This document shows positions 12,702 to 24,639 of a stretch of DNA of 64,000 nt, piece after piece (position 1 is the stretch's first letter; the number at the start of each line of letters is the position of its first letter). The translations under genes were made by a program, and so were the position numbers. The notes beneath the pieces are model-generated. The model did no database searches and was not told the origin of the DNA. It was given only the letters and a program-made list of their open reading frames with translations. Origin of the DNA: Torreya grandis (lineage: Eukaryota; Streptophyta; Pinopsida; Cupressales; Taxaceae); NCBI GenBank assembly GCA_037957365.1, contig JARHVA010000224.1:4375501-4439500 (forward strand), in the 5' to 3' direction.

Positions 12702-13316
12702 TATATGTTTTGATATTTCTATACAGGGTTATCATTGATATTAATAACATTGTGTTTGATGCATCACTTTATGTGCATGTGATCCTCATCACTAACACAT
12801 GGATACGTTTTTTAGTTTGCGCCTCTTATGATCTATATCTCATTGGTGAGAGCTTTCCTATATTGGTGTGAATGTGGAATATATGAAAGTACAACATGTT
12901 GTTAAAGTTAGGTAATGACATTTATTGTGAATTTTTGCCAATGGCAAGGATGTAGAAAAGTTTGGTTTTCTTTTTTTGGGGGAGGGGGGAGGCATTCACA
13001 ATGAAACATTTATTTTTTACAGTGTAATTGCTTTACATGCATAGACCATGGGTTGGGTGTACAATGACTATGAGATAAGTTAATCTTACTTTTATTTCTC
13101 TATATGTTTAAGTTTTATTACTAAAATTGATACCATTTTTTTATTAATAAAGTTTATGGTAGAAAATGTTTGTCCATAGGTATCTCTATTTTTATGGTGC
13201 AAATGGCCGGTTTATAAAAGTGAGAACCACACAATTTGAAATGATTTATGATTATGAATTTATTTATTGATCATTGGCAATGATTTATTTTCATTTCTTC
13301 AAAATAACAGTAGAGA

Positions 13317-13323
<7 letters not shown>

Positions 13324-13354
<31 letters not shown>

Positions 13355-13414
13355 CATACACATATATACACACATACATACATACATACACACACATATA
13401 TATACACACACACA
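13324..13414. repeat. Compound (CA)n / (CATA)n microsatellite
   Basis: CA dinucleotides pass into interspersed TATACA and CATA tetranucleotides, then back to CA. An open frame crossing it (13267-13476) is a repeat artefact. Confidence 0.9.
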
Positions 13415-13429
13415 TTTTTTGTGAGTTTG

Positions 13430-13670
13430 AAATGTTAAGGTTAGTTGTTTTGCTCACTATTAGCAAATGGTTCTAGATGTTGCCTTCTTGAATGGTTGAA
13501 GTCTTGTTGGCTTGGTGAATGACTTGGTATTTGTTCTAGGTTTTGTTTGATTTAGATGATAGTTAGCTCATTTTTGTATAGGTTGTGGGCCTTAATCAAA
13601 ATTATAGTTTACATTTATTAAATAAAAACAATAATTATTTAAAATGACGAACAACTCTAAGAATTCATAA
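13430..13670 (+). mobile_element. LINE 3'-tail-like fragment, copy 2
   Basis: Close relative of 4580-4830, sharing 'ctattagcaaatggtt', 'cttgttggcttggtg', a 'gtttgatttagatgat' phrase and 'ttgtgggcc...tcaaaat'. It is truncated before the 'ttttaccc' end. Homology resumes in the following 'aacaactctaagaa' flank. Confidence 0.5.
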
Positions 13671-13679
13671 TTATTTAAA

Positions 13680-13980
13680 ATGACTTAGAATGATGTTTGA
13701 TTTAGTGTAGGCCCTCTTGGCAACTATCCTCCTTTCAGAATTTTAGAAGACTACTTTTCATTTGAAAAGGTGGGAAATCCAAGTTCTTATGGTAGTGTTT
13801 TATTCTTCATATCTATTGCTTTCTTTTAAAATATTTTCTAGTTTACATCAATTCGGTAGTTTTAATAAGAAAAATATGGTAACGTTAAATGGTGATACTT
13901 GTGAAATAAATATATTGTATGGCTATCTTAAGATAACTTACAATGTGTTGTCATTCTTTTTTATGGATGTGTGCTAAGTT
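13680..13980 (+). pseudogene. LINE ORF2 zinc-binding fragment, copy 2
   Basis: Nucleotide homologue of 6345-6640. Both contain a 'tgtttgatttagtgtagg'-like start, an 'attttagaagactactttt' phrase, a shared 'ccaaRttcttatg' phrase and a final 'ggtaacgttaaatggtgat'. The frame is broken and the Cys/His cluster is not visible. Open frames here (e.g. 13762-13977) are chance products. Confidence 0.55.
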
Positions 13981-14105
13981 TTTTTAACGCACTTCATATT
14001 TTTGTTGTATTTTTATATTTCTTATAACATAATATTTAGCAATTTTGGTGCATTGTGTTCTACATAAATCTATCAATATACATAAATTTATTCATGGGGA
14101 TATTA

Positions 14106-14109
<4 letters not shown>

Positions 14110-14173
<64 letters not shown>
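14110..14173. repeat. (AT)n microsatellite, long
   Basis: About 32 uninterrupted AT dinucleotides. This perfect palindromic sequence could extrude as a cruciform. Confidence 0.95.
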
Positions 14174-14176
<3 letters not shown>

Positions 14177-16066
14177 TTAATAACTGATTGTTTAATTTTT
14201 TTAGAAGCAAATCAGAATTTAAGTTAGTAAGTAAGAAGACATGTTCCACATTTATTATAAAAAAAGTAAAATAGAACAATTACAAATGTACTTGACATAG
14301 AGATTTTGAACTATTTTGAATTCATATCATGTAGATGAAAGCCAAAAAACACAAGAATATGTCAAAACCTCTTAGAAGGTCATAGTAAAAAAGGAGGTAA
14401 TTACATCCCTTTCCTTTATAAAATCATTAACCATTGTTGATTAAATCGACAATGGTCATATGATTTAATAGGTTCAACTTCACACCCTTGTTTCCTACGA
14501 ATTAGAGGAAAAGGTGATATGTTTATCGTCTCAATTTATAGAGTGGATCCATATTCTTATATTGGGTCAAAAGTAGTCTTTTGGAATGGAATTTCAACTA
14601 CATCTTCCCTTGGCTTGCTAGATTCATTTGATTTTCACATTATTTTGTGGTTATGTTTGCTATCTAACTAAAGTAGTTTTATCATGAAATACTCAAGTAC
14701 GATGTGAAGGAGAAGCTATTACTTTATTTTTCCATAAAATACAATTTTAAGAGAGAAATTATCATATTAATGATCCCATTTTATCGATATTGACATTGTA
14801 ATCCTAGTTTTAGCATATAATCTCACTACATAAAATTATTATAGTACCTATACTCGAGACATATTTTTCCAAGGAACTTGTAGTCTATATTAAATCTTCC
14901 TACAATAAAAAAGTAGATACAAGATAATAGGGGACAAAAGGGAGAGTAGGGTGGGATATAAAGCAACACTTTTTTTCTGAAAATAACAATAGGTGAACTT
15001 GGAAAGAATGTTAGAGACACTTTGAAAAGGAATTTGACAATGACATAAAAATATGAATTGTATCATTTTGAATGTAGTCTCTAAATATATAATTTTTTCA
15101 ATACCTAGATGATAAAAGTGTGCAAAATAGATACATTTATTATAATATGTTAATCTTTTTTGTAAAAAGATAACGAGACTGCATGTGTACGAACACATTT
15201 TTTTAAGTAAATGATTGAATTTTGGTATGAGATTTCATATATAGATAGGTGAAATGTTTAAGATTGTCGAGAATATTTTTTATTAATTTACTTATCATAT
15301 ATATAATTTTTAATTAATTTTACAAGTCAAGACAACTAAAAAATTGAAACTACAAGTTCACGAATACAAATTTTTGACCTTAACTTCATGAAAATAATTT
15401 TTTTAAAGCATAGTTGACAATGTGTAAATTGTTTAGATATAATTTTTATAAGCATTCAATTAATATTAAAAAATTCATAAGGGAATTTGTGACAATATGT
15501 ATATAGACTATAACGAGGTATGTTATCTATAAATTAAATAATATTCTAGCATTAAATTTTTTTATATCTTTGAAAACTACGCTTTCCACTCTATAAACCC
15601 ATATATTTGTTTTTAAATAATAAAAGCTACCTAATCAAACATGTTGACAAGAATGAAAAACCCTCTAAATTCCTTTAAAATTTCTTTGGTTGGTCCATGA
15701 TAGAGTTTGGCTAGGTTCAGTTTCCCCAAACCTAAAACTGAGGCAAAATTGAAGGGAAATTAGGAAAACAAATTGTAAATATGAGAAGGATGTATGCCTT
15801 TTGCATATGGTGTATGCCATTTACCAAGGGTGTACGCCATTTTCATAACTAATAGTGGGTTGAAAGCATGCACACCCTTTATGATTCAAGAATTCCTTTT
15901 GAATTTACCATGAAAATGAGTCATTTGTTTTGTTCTTTCCAAATTACAAACTAGTTTTTTTGTTGCAACTATGTGAAATTGATGAATTATTCATTTATTT
16001 TATTTGAATCACTAAGAATTATTCAAGTTTAATTATACAATTGTCTTATTTAAGAAAGATAAATAA
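14174..16066. other. Spacer; short 20-bp-period repeat near 15.8 kb
   Basis: A partly readable + frame near 14480-14640 has no recognised motif. Minus-strand open frames at 15198-14826 overlap one another and look spurious. At 15788-15845, three near-copies of 'ggtgtatgccatttacc' follow one another with a period of about 20 bp. Confidence 0.45.
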
Positions 16067-17170
16067 TGGGGTCAGGAAGGCATCCCAAAAGATCAATCAA
16101 AGAGCTAACAAATGAGGAAATTTAAAAAAAAAACAATCATATGGGAGGTCATCCATAAGAGTTTCTAAGCAAGGTGAAGGTTCCTCTTCTACACCGGGTA
16201 ATACTTCTAATGGAAATAATATGTTCAATTCTATAGAATTTAGCTTACATATGTTTTCAAATGAGATAAGAGAACTGAGTCAATATTTGTTGCAAGATGA
16301 AATTCAAAATATAGAACATGTAAATAATGAATTTGTAATGAATGATGAAACATATGGATAAACAAAATTTAATGAAACATCCATTCATAATAATTTTTTT
16401 GAGTATGATGATAATCAATATCAAATAATGATCCCGAATCATATGTCTCCTAATGAAGAGAAATTAAATTTGCCTATAACCCTTAATTTAGATAGTCAAC
16501 CCTTTAATGCCCCTATTATGGTTGAAGTGTTAGTACCACCCAATTTAATACAAGATATAGCTCCTACACCCACACCTTCAAGGATAATCAGACGAACACC
16601 CAAAGTATTTTGATGAAATAGATGAAAAAAGAATATAACCTATGGAAGATAAAATGTCAAAAAGAATAGTTCAATGCCATGCTCAACGTATATGGAACTA
16701 TGCATTTAAGAATAAAATCCATCAGAATAATGGCAACTATTTCTTCAATTAATGAAAATGCAAAAAATACACCTTGTGATGCATAATTTTGGGTTAAGAA
16801 CATTAAAAATACAGGTAATTATAATATAATAATAAAGAATCTATTTAATGCATTTAAGACAACAGGTAATAAAAGTCAGAGTAAAAATAGTAATGTGGCA
16901 AGATGAGTAATAATGGAATCTATAATAAGTCAACATTTAAAGCTTGAATTCTTAGTGAAACAAGTAAATCTTTGAATTTAAATAGAAATTTCTATTAAAT
17001 ACTGTAAAAAAGAAGAGCAAGACTTGATGACCCTTCATTCAGACATTGTTGGGCGTTTAGTGGTAGACTCCCATGAAAAGATAAAGTATTGGTTGAAGGA
17101 ACAAAACAATTGATTGAATTTTTTTAGCAAGACAACACAAGGATCTCATTTAATGTAAAAGATATTGTTA
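16067..17170 (+). pseudogene. Unidentified decayed coding region
   Basis: An ATG at 16067 opens a short basic frame (starts M-G-S-G-R-H-P-K-R-S) that ends at a poly-A-associated shift near 16120. Another frame then runs from about 16143 to 16613 with a single stop at 16359. It is rich in N, E and D, with a Pro/Thr-rich end (P-T-P-T-P-S-R). A third readable stretch near 17020-17220 contains D-P-S-F-R-H-C-W-A-F and later K-D-I-V-K-E-I. Low stop density in AT-rich DNA suggests real coding ancestry, perhaps a transposon or a host gene. I do not recognise the family. Confidence 0.35.
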
Positions 17171-18378
17171 AAGAAATAAAAAACTCAAAAAATCATGAGC
17201 CATATGTAAAACATTTTTTAAACATGACTCAAATAAAATTTTATAAAAAATTTATTAAAAAAATTTAAAGGAAACAAAATAAAAAAATAAAATTAAAAAA
17301 ACAAAACAAATACATTGCATAATTAAATTCAATTTCAAATTATGAAAATTTACAATCAATATTGTTGAATAAAAAAAATTAAATAATAATAAAAAATAAT
17401 TTTATAGAGTAGAATATAAGAGTTAAATATGCTTGCATTTTAATATCATAGATAAGTGTTAGGTATAGTTTACAATGTTTTATGTTTACATTCAATTTTT
17501 TTTTTTCCACATCACAAATTTTATTTTTTAAATTAAGCATATTACACATTTTCAATCATTTATATATATGATAAAATTGTAGAGGCTTTCTTTCATTTGA
17601 GACGTAACGTAATTTTGTTTCCACACTTTGTCATCTGTCACGTGTCATGTGAAAGCTGATGGGTTTTCAATTTTAATTATTCCGACTAATAATATAAGCC
17701 TTCTTCCATTTTTGGCATAGTTATAAGACTTTTATTTCGAAACTTGAAAACCAGCCGATTACAATGAATCTATAAAAATTATTTCTCTTAAAAGATTACA
17801 TAACTCCAAAAATAACTTAAAATTATACATATTTAAAAATAAAGAAATATAAAATATAAAAAATATTAGTGCTTTTAAAATATCGATCTTCTATTTATTT
17901 TAGCAAATCATAACATAAATAATCTTACAATTTCGACGAATGATTCACTTCTGTTAATATTTGTGATTGTAAAATCGAATATGAAATTCATATAATGAGA
18001 AAGTGAAATGAATGTATTACCTGGCTTATGTTCTGAATGAAGAATCAATTTAAATTAACTTTTTTAATTAAGAATCAATTTAAATTAATTTTTTGAGTAT
18101 ATCTATAGAATTGAAGCGGCTTGGATTTAAAAAATTAATCTTTTGTATCTAGACTTATTGTTGTTCACATACCTTTTAAAAATGAAGGTTTAATTTTTTT
18201 AAATGAATTGTTTTAAAAATAAGGGTTTAACATTTTGAATGGATTGTTTATATTAATTATTGTATTTAATATTTTTTAATTTATATTTGATTTAAATTCA
18301 AATAATGTAAGAAAATATTTGTTATTAATTTTATTAATCTCAACACATTAGATTATTAAATTAAAGATATTTTAAATT

Positions 18379-18379
<1 letters not shown>

Positions 18380-18422
<43 letters not shown>
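18380..18422. repeat. (AT)n microsatellite
   Basis: About 21 AT dinucleotides inside repeat copy A. Confidence 0.95.
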
Positions 18423-18429
<7 letters not shown>

Positions 18430-18579
18430 TAATTTTTTAATTTTTAATTTGAATAATATTTGTATTTTTAATAATTCCAAGGGTTAATTTGAGTGAATAG
18501 GATCAATAATTTCCTTTTCGAATTTTCATATATATATAATATTGATTTATCTTTAATTCAAAAAATATTTTTATTTTAA

Positions 18580-18916
18580 ATATACAAAAATAAATAACAA
18601 TTAAATATTTATTAATATATTAAATCAATATTAAAATATATTTATGCAATATATATATATATAGAGTTTAAGATATATTATTTCATATAAAATATTTTAT
18701 TAAAAAATTTAAAAATATATATATAATTGAATTTGAGCATTTAAAAGTAAGATATGATTGATTAGAAAAAGTTTTATATATATATAATTTATAATTTAGA
18801 TTAGTCATCAATTCTCCAACTTCTCAGAAGGTAGGATATATTTATTTTATAGATATACAAAAATAAGTAAAAATTAAATCTTTAAATATAAATATTTATT
18901 ATATATATTAAATCAA

Positions 18917-18987
<71 letters not shown>

Positions 18988-19205
18988 TTATAATCAGTAA
19001 TTTAAGATATATAATTTTTTATAAAATATTCTATTAAAAAATTATAAAATATATATAAAATTGAATTTGATTATTTAAAAGTAAGATATGATTTATTAGA
19101 AAAAAGTTATATAGAAATAAATAATTTTTATTTTTTTTCAAAATAATTTAAATTAATTTAAAATTTAGATTATTCATGAATTCTCCAACTTATCAAAAGG
19201 TAAGA
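18580..19205. repeat. Internal duplication within copy A
   Basis: The string 'tacaaaaataa', then 'attaaatcaatatt', an AT tract, 'ttaaagtaagatatg' and 'ttctccaactt' occur in the same order twice. The copies are about 18580-18850 and 18855-19205, separated by a long AT tract in the second. Confidence 0.7.
18921..18981. repeat. (AT)n microsatellite, long
   Basis: About 30 AT dinucleotides inside the second internal copy of block A. Confidence 0.95.
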
Positions 19206-20094
19206 TATATTTATTTTTATAGAATTTATTAAAAAAATATAAATATATGAAACCATTTAAAATGAAAGATAAATATCATTTGTTTTTTATATAATTTATA
19301 AAAAAAAGAATATAAATATATAAAGCCATTTAAAATGAAATATAGACATTTTAGTATATTCTGTACTACAGCTTTGAATGTAAGGCGAGTTTCTATTTCA
19401 CTCTTTTAAAAAAAATAGACTATAGAATTAACAACCGTTTATCTATACCTAATTTGACGTTTTCTTTACTAATTACAATATTAATTCTTTGCCCTCTATA
19501 AGCGGAGTTTATTTAAGACCGTATTTAATGTTCGTTACAGTATGCTAGTACATTGATGGTGCATTACTGGAGTATATTATGGTTCACATTTTCACATTTT
19601 CAATGTTGCAATCGATAAAAAGTAATTTGTTTCACATTTTCATTGCTTCATTTGATAAAAAGTTTTAAATATAAATTTGACGTTTCTTTATGTCTACATT
19701 AGTTTAGGAATTTTCAAAGGTTACACATTTTAGTTTGTTTGTGTTCTTATGTTATAGAATGAAAAAGATATTTTAGTACTAGTTACTTAAATAGAGATTT
19801 TTATATCTAAAGTTTTATAAATCTATTCAAATATGGTAAATTAATTATATGGATATGCATTTTAATTATATGGATATGCAATGACATTTCAGTTGAAATA
19901 TAGTGAAAGTGTTTAATTTTAATTATGAATTTTAATTTGATTTTCATTTAATCATTATTTAAAAATATTTGAATGATATTATTATACTATATTAAATATA
20001 ATTTTATGAGCAAATCTTATTAAAAATTAAAACCCAATTAAAATTATTATATCATGTTAATATTTATTGAAAATATAATTTTATAAGAAGATAC

Positions 20095-20610
20095 TGTTAG
20101 ATGTTAATAAATAAAAAAGTATATGTTTAATTTCAGCGCGCCTTCTATCGTTACACATTAATTTTTATTGGGGACATGTCAAAGTTCTAGATACATCGAA
20201 TACACAAGCCGAGTGATTACACAAACAAAGTAAGTGCATACCACAAAGAAGCTCAAAGCAAAACAAAACAATAATCTAAAAATATTGCACAAGGATAAAT
20301 AGGAGTCAAAAGTCAAACTTCCATTAACAAATCTCACAAATGTGAGAACAATAAATAGGACACTATTGAGTAACTCCTCCACAAAAGGTGGTCAATAGAC
20401 ACTCAGAATAGAATTGTAACTCCTCCACAAAAAATAGTTAATATGGTTAAAAATAGAGCAATAACTCCCATACCTTGAATAGTCGATCAAGAGAGTTACT
20501 TCCTAATCACATGGTCAACCTGCACAAATAAGCAAGCTTCTCCATAAAAGTAAAAAAACTACAATTAAAGGAAAAAATTGGTGATAAATAAATATGAAAA
20601 AAAATAAAAA
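20095..20610 (-). mobile_element. Copia 3' LTR (element 1)
   Basis: Begins with 'tgttag' at 20095, the TG terminal expected of an LTR. The same sequence begins at 33140 in block C with matching flank, so both derive from one insertion. Shared internal landmarks include 'acacaagccgagtgattac' and 'aacaaatctcacaaatgtga'. Two internal 'taactcctccacaaaa' repeats are present. A polypyrimidine run follows on the right, which reads as a polypurine tract on the minus strand. The right-hand LTR end is approximate. The minus open frame inside (20382-20179) also appears in the other copy but looks non-coding. Confidence 0.65.
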
Positions 20611-20660
20611 CCCTATTCTAACTCCCCCATTCTCACCCCCCTCTCCCCAGCCTCCCAATT
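20611..20660 (-). other. Polypurine tract region of copia element 1
   Basis: The + strand reads 'ctcccccattctcacccccc' and continues pyrimidine-rich, so the minus strand is purine-rich just before the 3' LTR. This is the expected place for plus-strand priming. It is longer and more degenerate than a functional tract. Confidence 0.4.
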
Positions 20661-20869
20661 ACAACTTAGGGAGGAAATGTAAAAAAATGGTGTTGGCATC
20701 AAGGCATGATGAAGTATCCATGTATAAAACAATCTCCCATAAAGTAGATAAAAAGAAAAAATCCATAGGAAAGACTCTTCATCACCCTCTCCACCCCTCC
20801 AAAAAAAATATGAATAAAGAAGAGGCTAGAAGCCCAACTATAAGATGATGTTGCAATGTTCCCAACCTC

Positions 20870-22160
20870 AACAATAGTTCACAAGTGAAGATACTTGCTC
20901 TCTGGGAAAGGTTAGGTGAAAATGTTTGCAATCTATTTTGTTATCTATAAATATCTTAGATCAATGGTGTTCCCGTGAGTGAACTCTTTGATGAAATGTA
21001 TTTGGATCTCTATATGTTTGATTTTTCGATGTTGGATCATATTCCTATAAATTAGAATGGTACTCTAATTGTAACATTAAATGATTGTAGGCCATCTAAA
21101 CTAGATATCAAACTTTATGAGAATCCCCTGAAGCTAGATGGCCTCAGTGGAACAATAGAGATGTCTCCATATACTTTACTTTATTAGATGATAAAGCAAT
21201 GGAATTATACTTATTATTTACCAACTAATTGAATGTGAACCAATGGGGAAACTGTAACTTGAAGTGGACTCGCGATTCTTGAATATTTATATACATGTCT
21301 GAGTCAATATAGCCAATCAAATCAATGTCAGTGTTAGCTATATAAAGAATCTCTAATCTACATGTGCCATGAATGTAGTACAAGATTATCTTAGCTACTT
21401 TCCATTGCAACTCATGGATTTCCTGCATGAATCTAGAGATTGGACCCACTGCATATGACATGTCAGGGTTGGTATGTGTCAAGTAGATAAGGCTACCCAC
21501 AATTTATCATTACAGGATAACATCTAGCAAAGGTGAAGTACAATCTACGTCAAACTTTACTCCAAATAAAAAGGAAGTCAGAGTTGGATTAAGATTTGCC
21601 ATGTCAAACTAAGCAAGTAAATCAAGAGCATAATTAAGCTATGTAAGAGTGATCTCCAAGTTGGACTGAGAAATCTAATTCCCAAAGAAGTAGTATAACA
21701 AGCCCAAGTTTGTCATGGAAAATTTATCTTGAAGGTCCCTTTTCCCATTGCAATAGATGAATAAGAGCTACCAGTGATTTAAAGATCATCAACATAAAGA
21801 TCATGAATAAAGAGTGAATCACCTTTCCATAAGATATATATGTTTAGATCTAAAAGTCATCTGGTGAATCCCATTGAAAAAAGAAAGGAATCCTTATTGG
21901 CATTTGAATCTTGACGGTTGTATTTGATGGCATAAATAGGTTTCCAAAGTTTACACACAAAGGAATAATCCTAAAAATTTAACAAAGGCTCTTCCATGTA
22001 AATCTCCTCCTCTAGATCACCGTGAAGAAAGAAACTCTTTGCATCCATTTGATGAACATCTCTATGGTTAGTTGTGGTAATAAAAAGTGTGACCCTGTTA
22101 ATGTTCATTTTGGTGACTAGTGAAAAGGTCAATATGTAGTCGACATCATGCACCTATGAG
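20870..22160 (-). pseudogene. Ty1/copia reverse transcriptase-RNase H remnant (element 1)
   Basis: Minus-strand pieces, in pol order from right to left, match copia RT and RNase H. Near 22150-21975 are D-V-D-Y...T-F-S and H-Q-M-D-A-K-S-F-F-L-H-G-D, with L-E-E-E-I-Y-M-E-E-P, the RT N-terminal region. Near 21810 is the catalytic Y-V-D-D, followed by a stop. Near 21500-21260 are Y-L-T-H-T-N-P-D-M-S-Y-A-V and then D-L-I-G-Y-I-D-S-D, the RNase H start. Degraded C-terminal RNase H lies at 21170-20870. Many stops and shifts; gag, protease and integrase are absent. The order relative to the LTR confirms minus orientation. Confidence 0.9.
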
Positions 22161-24639
22161 AGTAATGAAGAGATTAGAGTGGATCGCCTTCGAGAATGGA
22201 AGAATACCATCTTGGGAAAGAATCGATTGTTGGGGTGGGTTGAAGTCTTGGTGATACATTATATAAACACTGACCATATTAACTATGAATAATTATGTTA
22301 CATGGCTATAATACTGTCTAGAGTTCAGTTTCAAAACATATATTCATAGAGAGATGGATAGATACCCATAAAATATATACACACAATGATGTTCTTGAGA
22401 GTGAACAGTGCTACAAGCGTGTGGGAGGATGAGAGTTTGCCTACCTTTAAGGCATTGCTAGATAACAAATGGTACACTAATAATACTAATAACAATACTA
22501 TGGCTAATAATATTTTTTCACGACCATGATGTTATAAGTTGTAATTTGATATGGAAATGAAAGATTTTGGGTGTTATTTAGATCTAGTGCAACCTAATCC
22601 AGTGTCCAAAATTCTAGTACGTGCCACTAATTCTAATTCTTCTTCACCCACGTCGATTTTCAGCCTGCATCCTTTGCAAGTTCAAAAGTATGCCTGAGAG
22701 TAGCCTGCTTGTGTATGTTGTGGAGGATTCAAAACATTTTTTGGGCATAAAGAGTAGATGTTTCTATTGCTTCCCAGAAGGTTTTTTTAGAGTATTAACA
22801 TTAGTAAAAATAACGTTAGACACAGTGGTCATGTTATTCATCAGGTGAGCATTGTGATTGGGTATGCAGAGTTGGCTGTGAAAGCTGAAACTAGGCATGA
22901 TGCTGCTATATGGACTCAAACAGGGAACCTAAATGCCTCTATGTCTCGTTAAACAAGCTTCACCCATACAAATGGTAGTTGGTTTCATGACCCTCATAGA
23001 TGCTAATGGTTTTGAAGGAATTCAAACCCACAATGTCAGATAATGAAGGCAATGCATTCTGGTGGCTATGCAACTGTTGGGTTAACTGTTAAACTTGTAT
23101 GTGATTATCCTATCCCCAAAACCACCTTTTTCTAAAGGCTGATACGGACACCATTTATGTGCTCTATAGTATTGAGATGATCAGATAACACCTATACTAT
23201 ACATACGCCATTTCATGAATGGTTATTTAAATAAATAAATAAATCATTTTTATCTCATGCGACTATACATGTTGTGGCATTTACATTGACTGAAATGAAA
23301 TATTAATGTTGGAGAGGAATGGATGATATATTCATTCCAATAATTAATTTGATGGAATATAAATGAAAGAATTAAATAATATGTGAGTTAAATATGATGT
23401 TTACTTGTTAATATTATGGATAAGTGTAATGTAATACTTTCAGATAATATTATTGATAAATTTAATATTAGTATACATATTTTAGATAAATTTATGTAAA
23501 ATACATCCATAGATATCATTTTTGAACTACTCACAATTGAATGCGATATTTTACATAAATTTATTTAAGATATGTATGCTAGTTATATTCTTTTGTATCA
23601 TTTTTAATGTCAAATATTTTTATCTTAAAATTTAAATTATTATTAATTTTATATTTTCATATCATTTTTAATCTCAAATATTTGTTCTTTTAAAAATTAA
23701 AGGGATAATATCCAATAAATCAAACATTTCATTTTGTTAGTTTTAAAGTAAATAGAATTATCACAATAACAAATATAATTCACTTTATCATGGTAAATAG
23801 ATAAATAAATTATTTTATTTTAAAGTAAAAAAATTTACCACATTAGCAAATATAAAATAAATAATTAAATAATTTTTTTTATTTTAAAATAAATAAAATT
23901 ATCATATCATATATTTCAACATAGTAAATAAATTAAAAAAAAATATTTTATTTTAAAATAAATAAAATTACCGCAATAACAAATATAATTCATCTATTAT
24001 GGCATCGTATTTAATTAATTATAATTCATGGTAATTCATATCTCTTTATGTTAAATTATTTTATAATATCGGTTTTCAAATAATTAATTGTGAACCCATT
24101 CACACCATTATATTCTCTCACTCCACCCCAGATGCCACTATAGAGAACACCTATGGATGTAATAATATTTTAATTCATAATTATTATAATGTATATTTAC
24201 TTGAGATTTTTTTTTAGAATTTGTATAATTTTAAGTATTAAAATTAAATTTATTAAATATTTTTATTAAAATTATTTATATTGAGAAAGTTGTATAAAAT
24301 TTTTTATTAGAAATATAGTTATGGGTTCAATTTTTCAATGTTTAATTATTTTTATTATATATTTGTAATTTAGAATATCATTAACAAATATATTTTTAAG
24401 AGTTGGATGATTATATACTACTTTAAAGTTTGTAGGTTTTCGACTTGAATGATTCATTTAAATAGTATATACTTTATTTCTTTTAAAATATAGTTATATA
24501 TTCTACTTTCTTTATGTCTAAGTATTTACAATAAATTTTTTATTCATAAATATTATTATTAAATTGACTTTAAGAGTTCTTAATTATATATCATTTATAA
24601 AATCAATAAATCTTATATTTTAAAAAACAAAAATTAAAA
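22161..24639. other. Spacer; partly coding-like at 22520-23130
   Basis: From 22161 to 23150 base composition is less AT-rich. Around 22520-23130 + frames are readable for unusual lengths (for example G-Y-A-E-L-A-V-K-A-E near 22860), with a few stops and shifts. I recognise no family; it could be an old exon or an unplaced transposon piece. From 23200 onward the DNA is very AT-rich, with recurrent 'attttaaaataaataaaatta' phrases between 23800 and 23990. Confidence 0.35.

Larger units (their letters stand above)
12151..13323. other. Spacer with microsatellites
   Basis: No gene recognised. Contains the CG/CA tract at 12395-12430 and an AT tract at 12680-12701. The short open frame across the AT tract (12668-12871) is a low-complexity artefact. 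Confidence 0.5.
17260..20094 (+). repeat. Dispersed repeat unit, copy A
   Basis: First of five diverged, same-orientation copies. It matches copy C (29815-33139) throughout, and copies B, D and E in the core. Core landmarks are 'gctttgaatgtaaggcgag' at 19371 and 'caatattaattctttgccct' at about 19475. Then come 'tatttaagaccgtatttaa' and, further on, 'ttcacattttcaatg'. No protein frame survives in any copy. From 'aagttttataaatctattcaa' onward A and C carry a tail different from B, D and E. Identity could be a decayed LTR-type element, a non-autonomous element, or a duplicated gene flank. Sequence alone does not decide. Confidence 0.75.

Noticed and set aside
17600..17660. 'cacgtgtcatgtg', resembling an ABRE/G-box promoter element
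   Set aside because: A single short match in non-coding repeat DNA with no gene downstream and not kept in copy C.
20179..20382. Hydrophobic open frame on the minus strand, with a relative at 33427-33203
   Set aside because: Both lie inside the copia LTR and are conserved only because the LTR was duplicated. LTRs of this type do not encode proteins.
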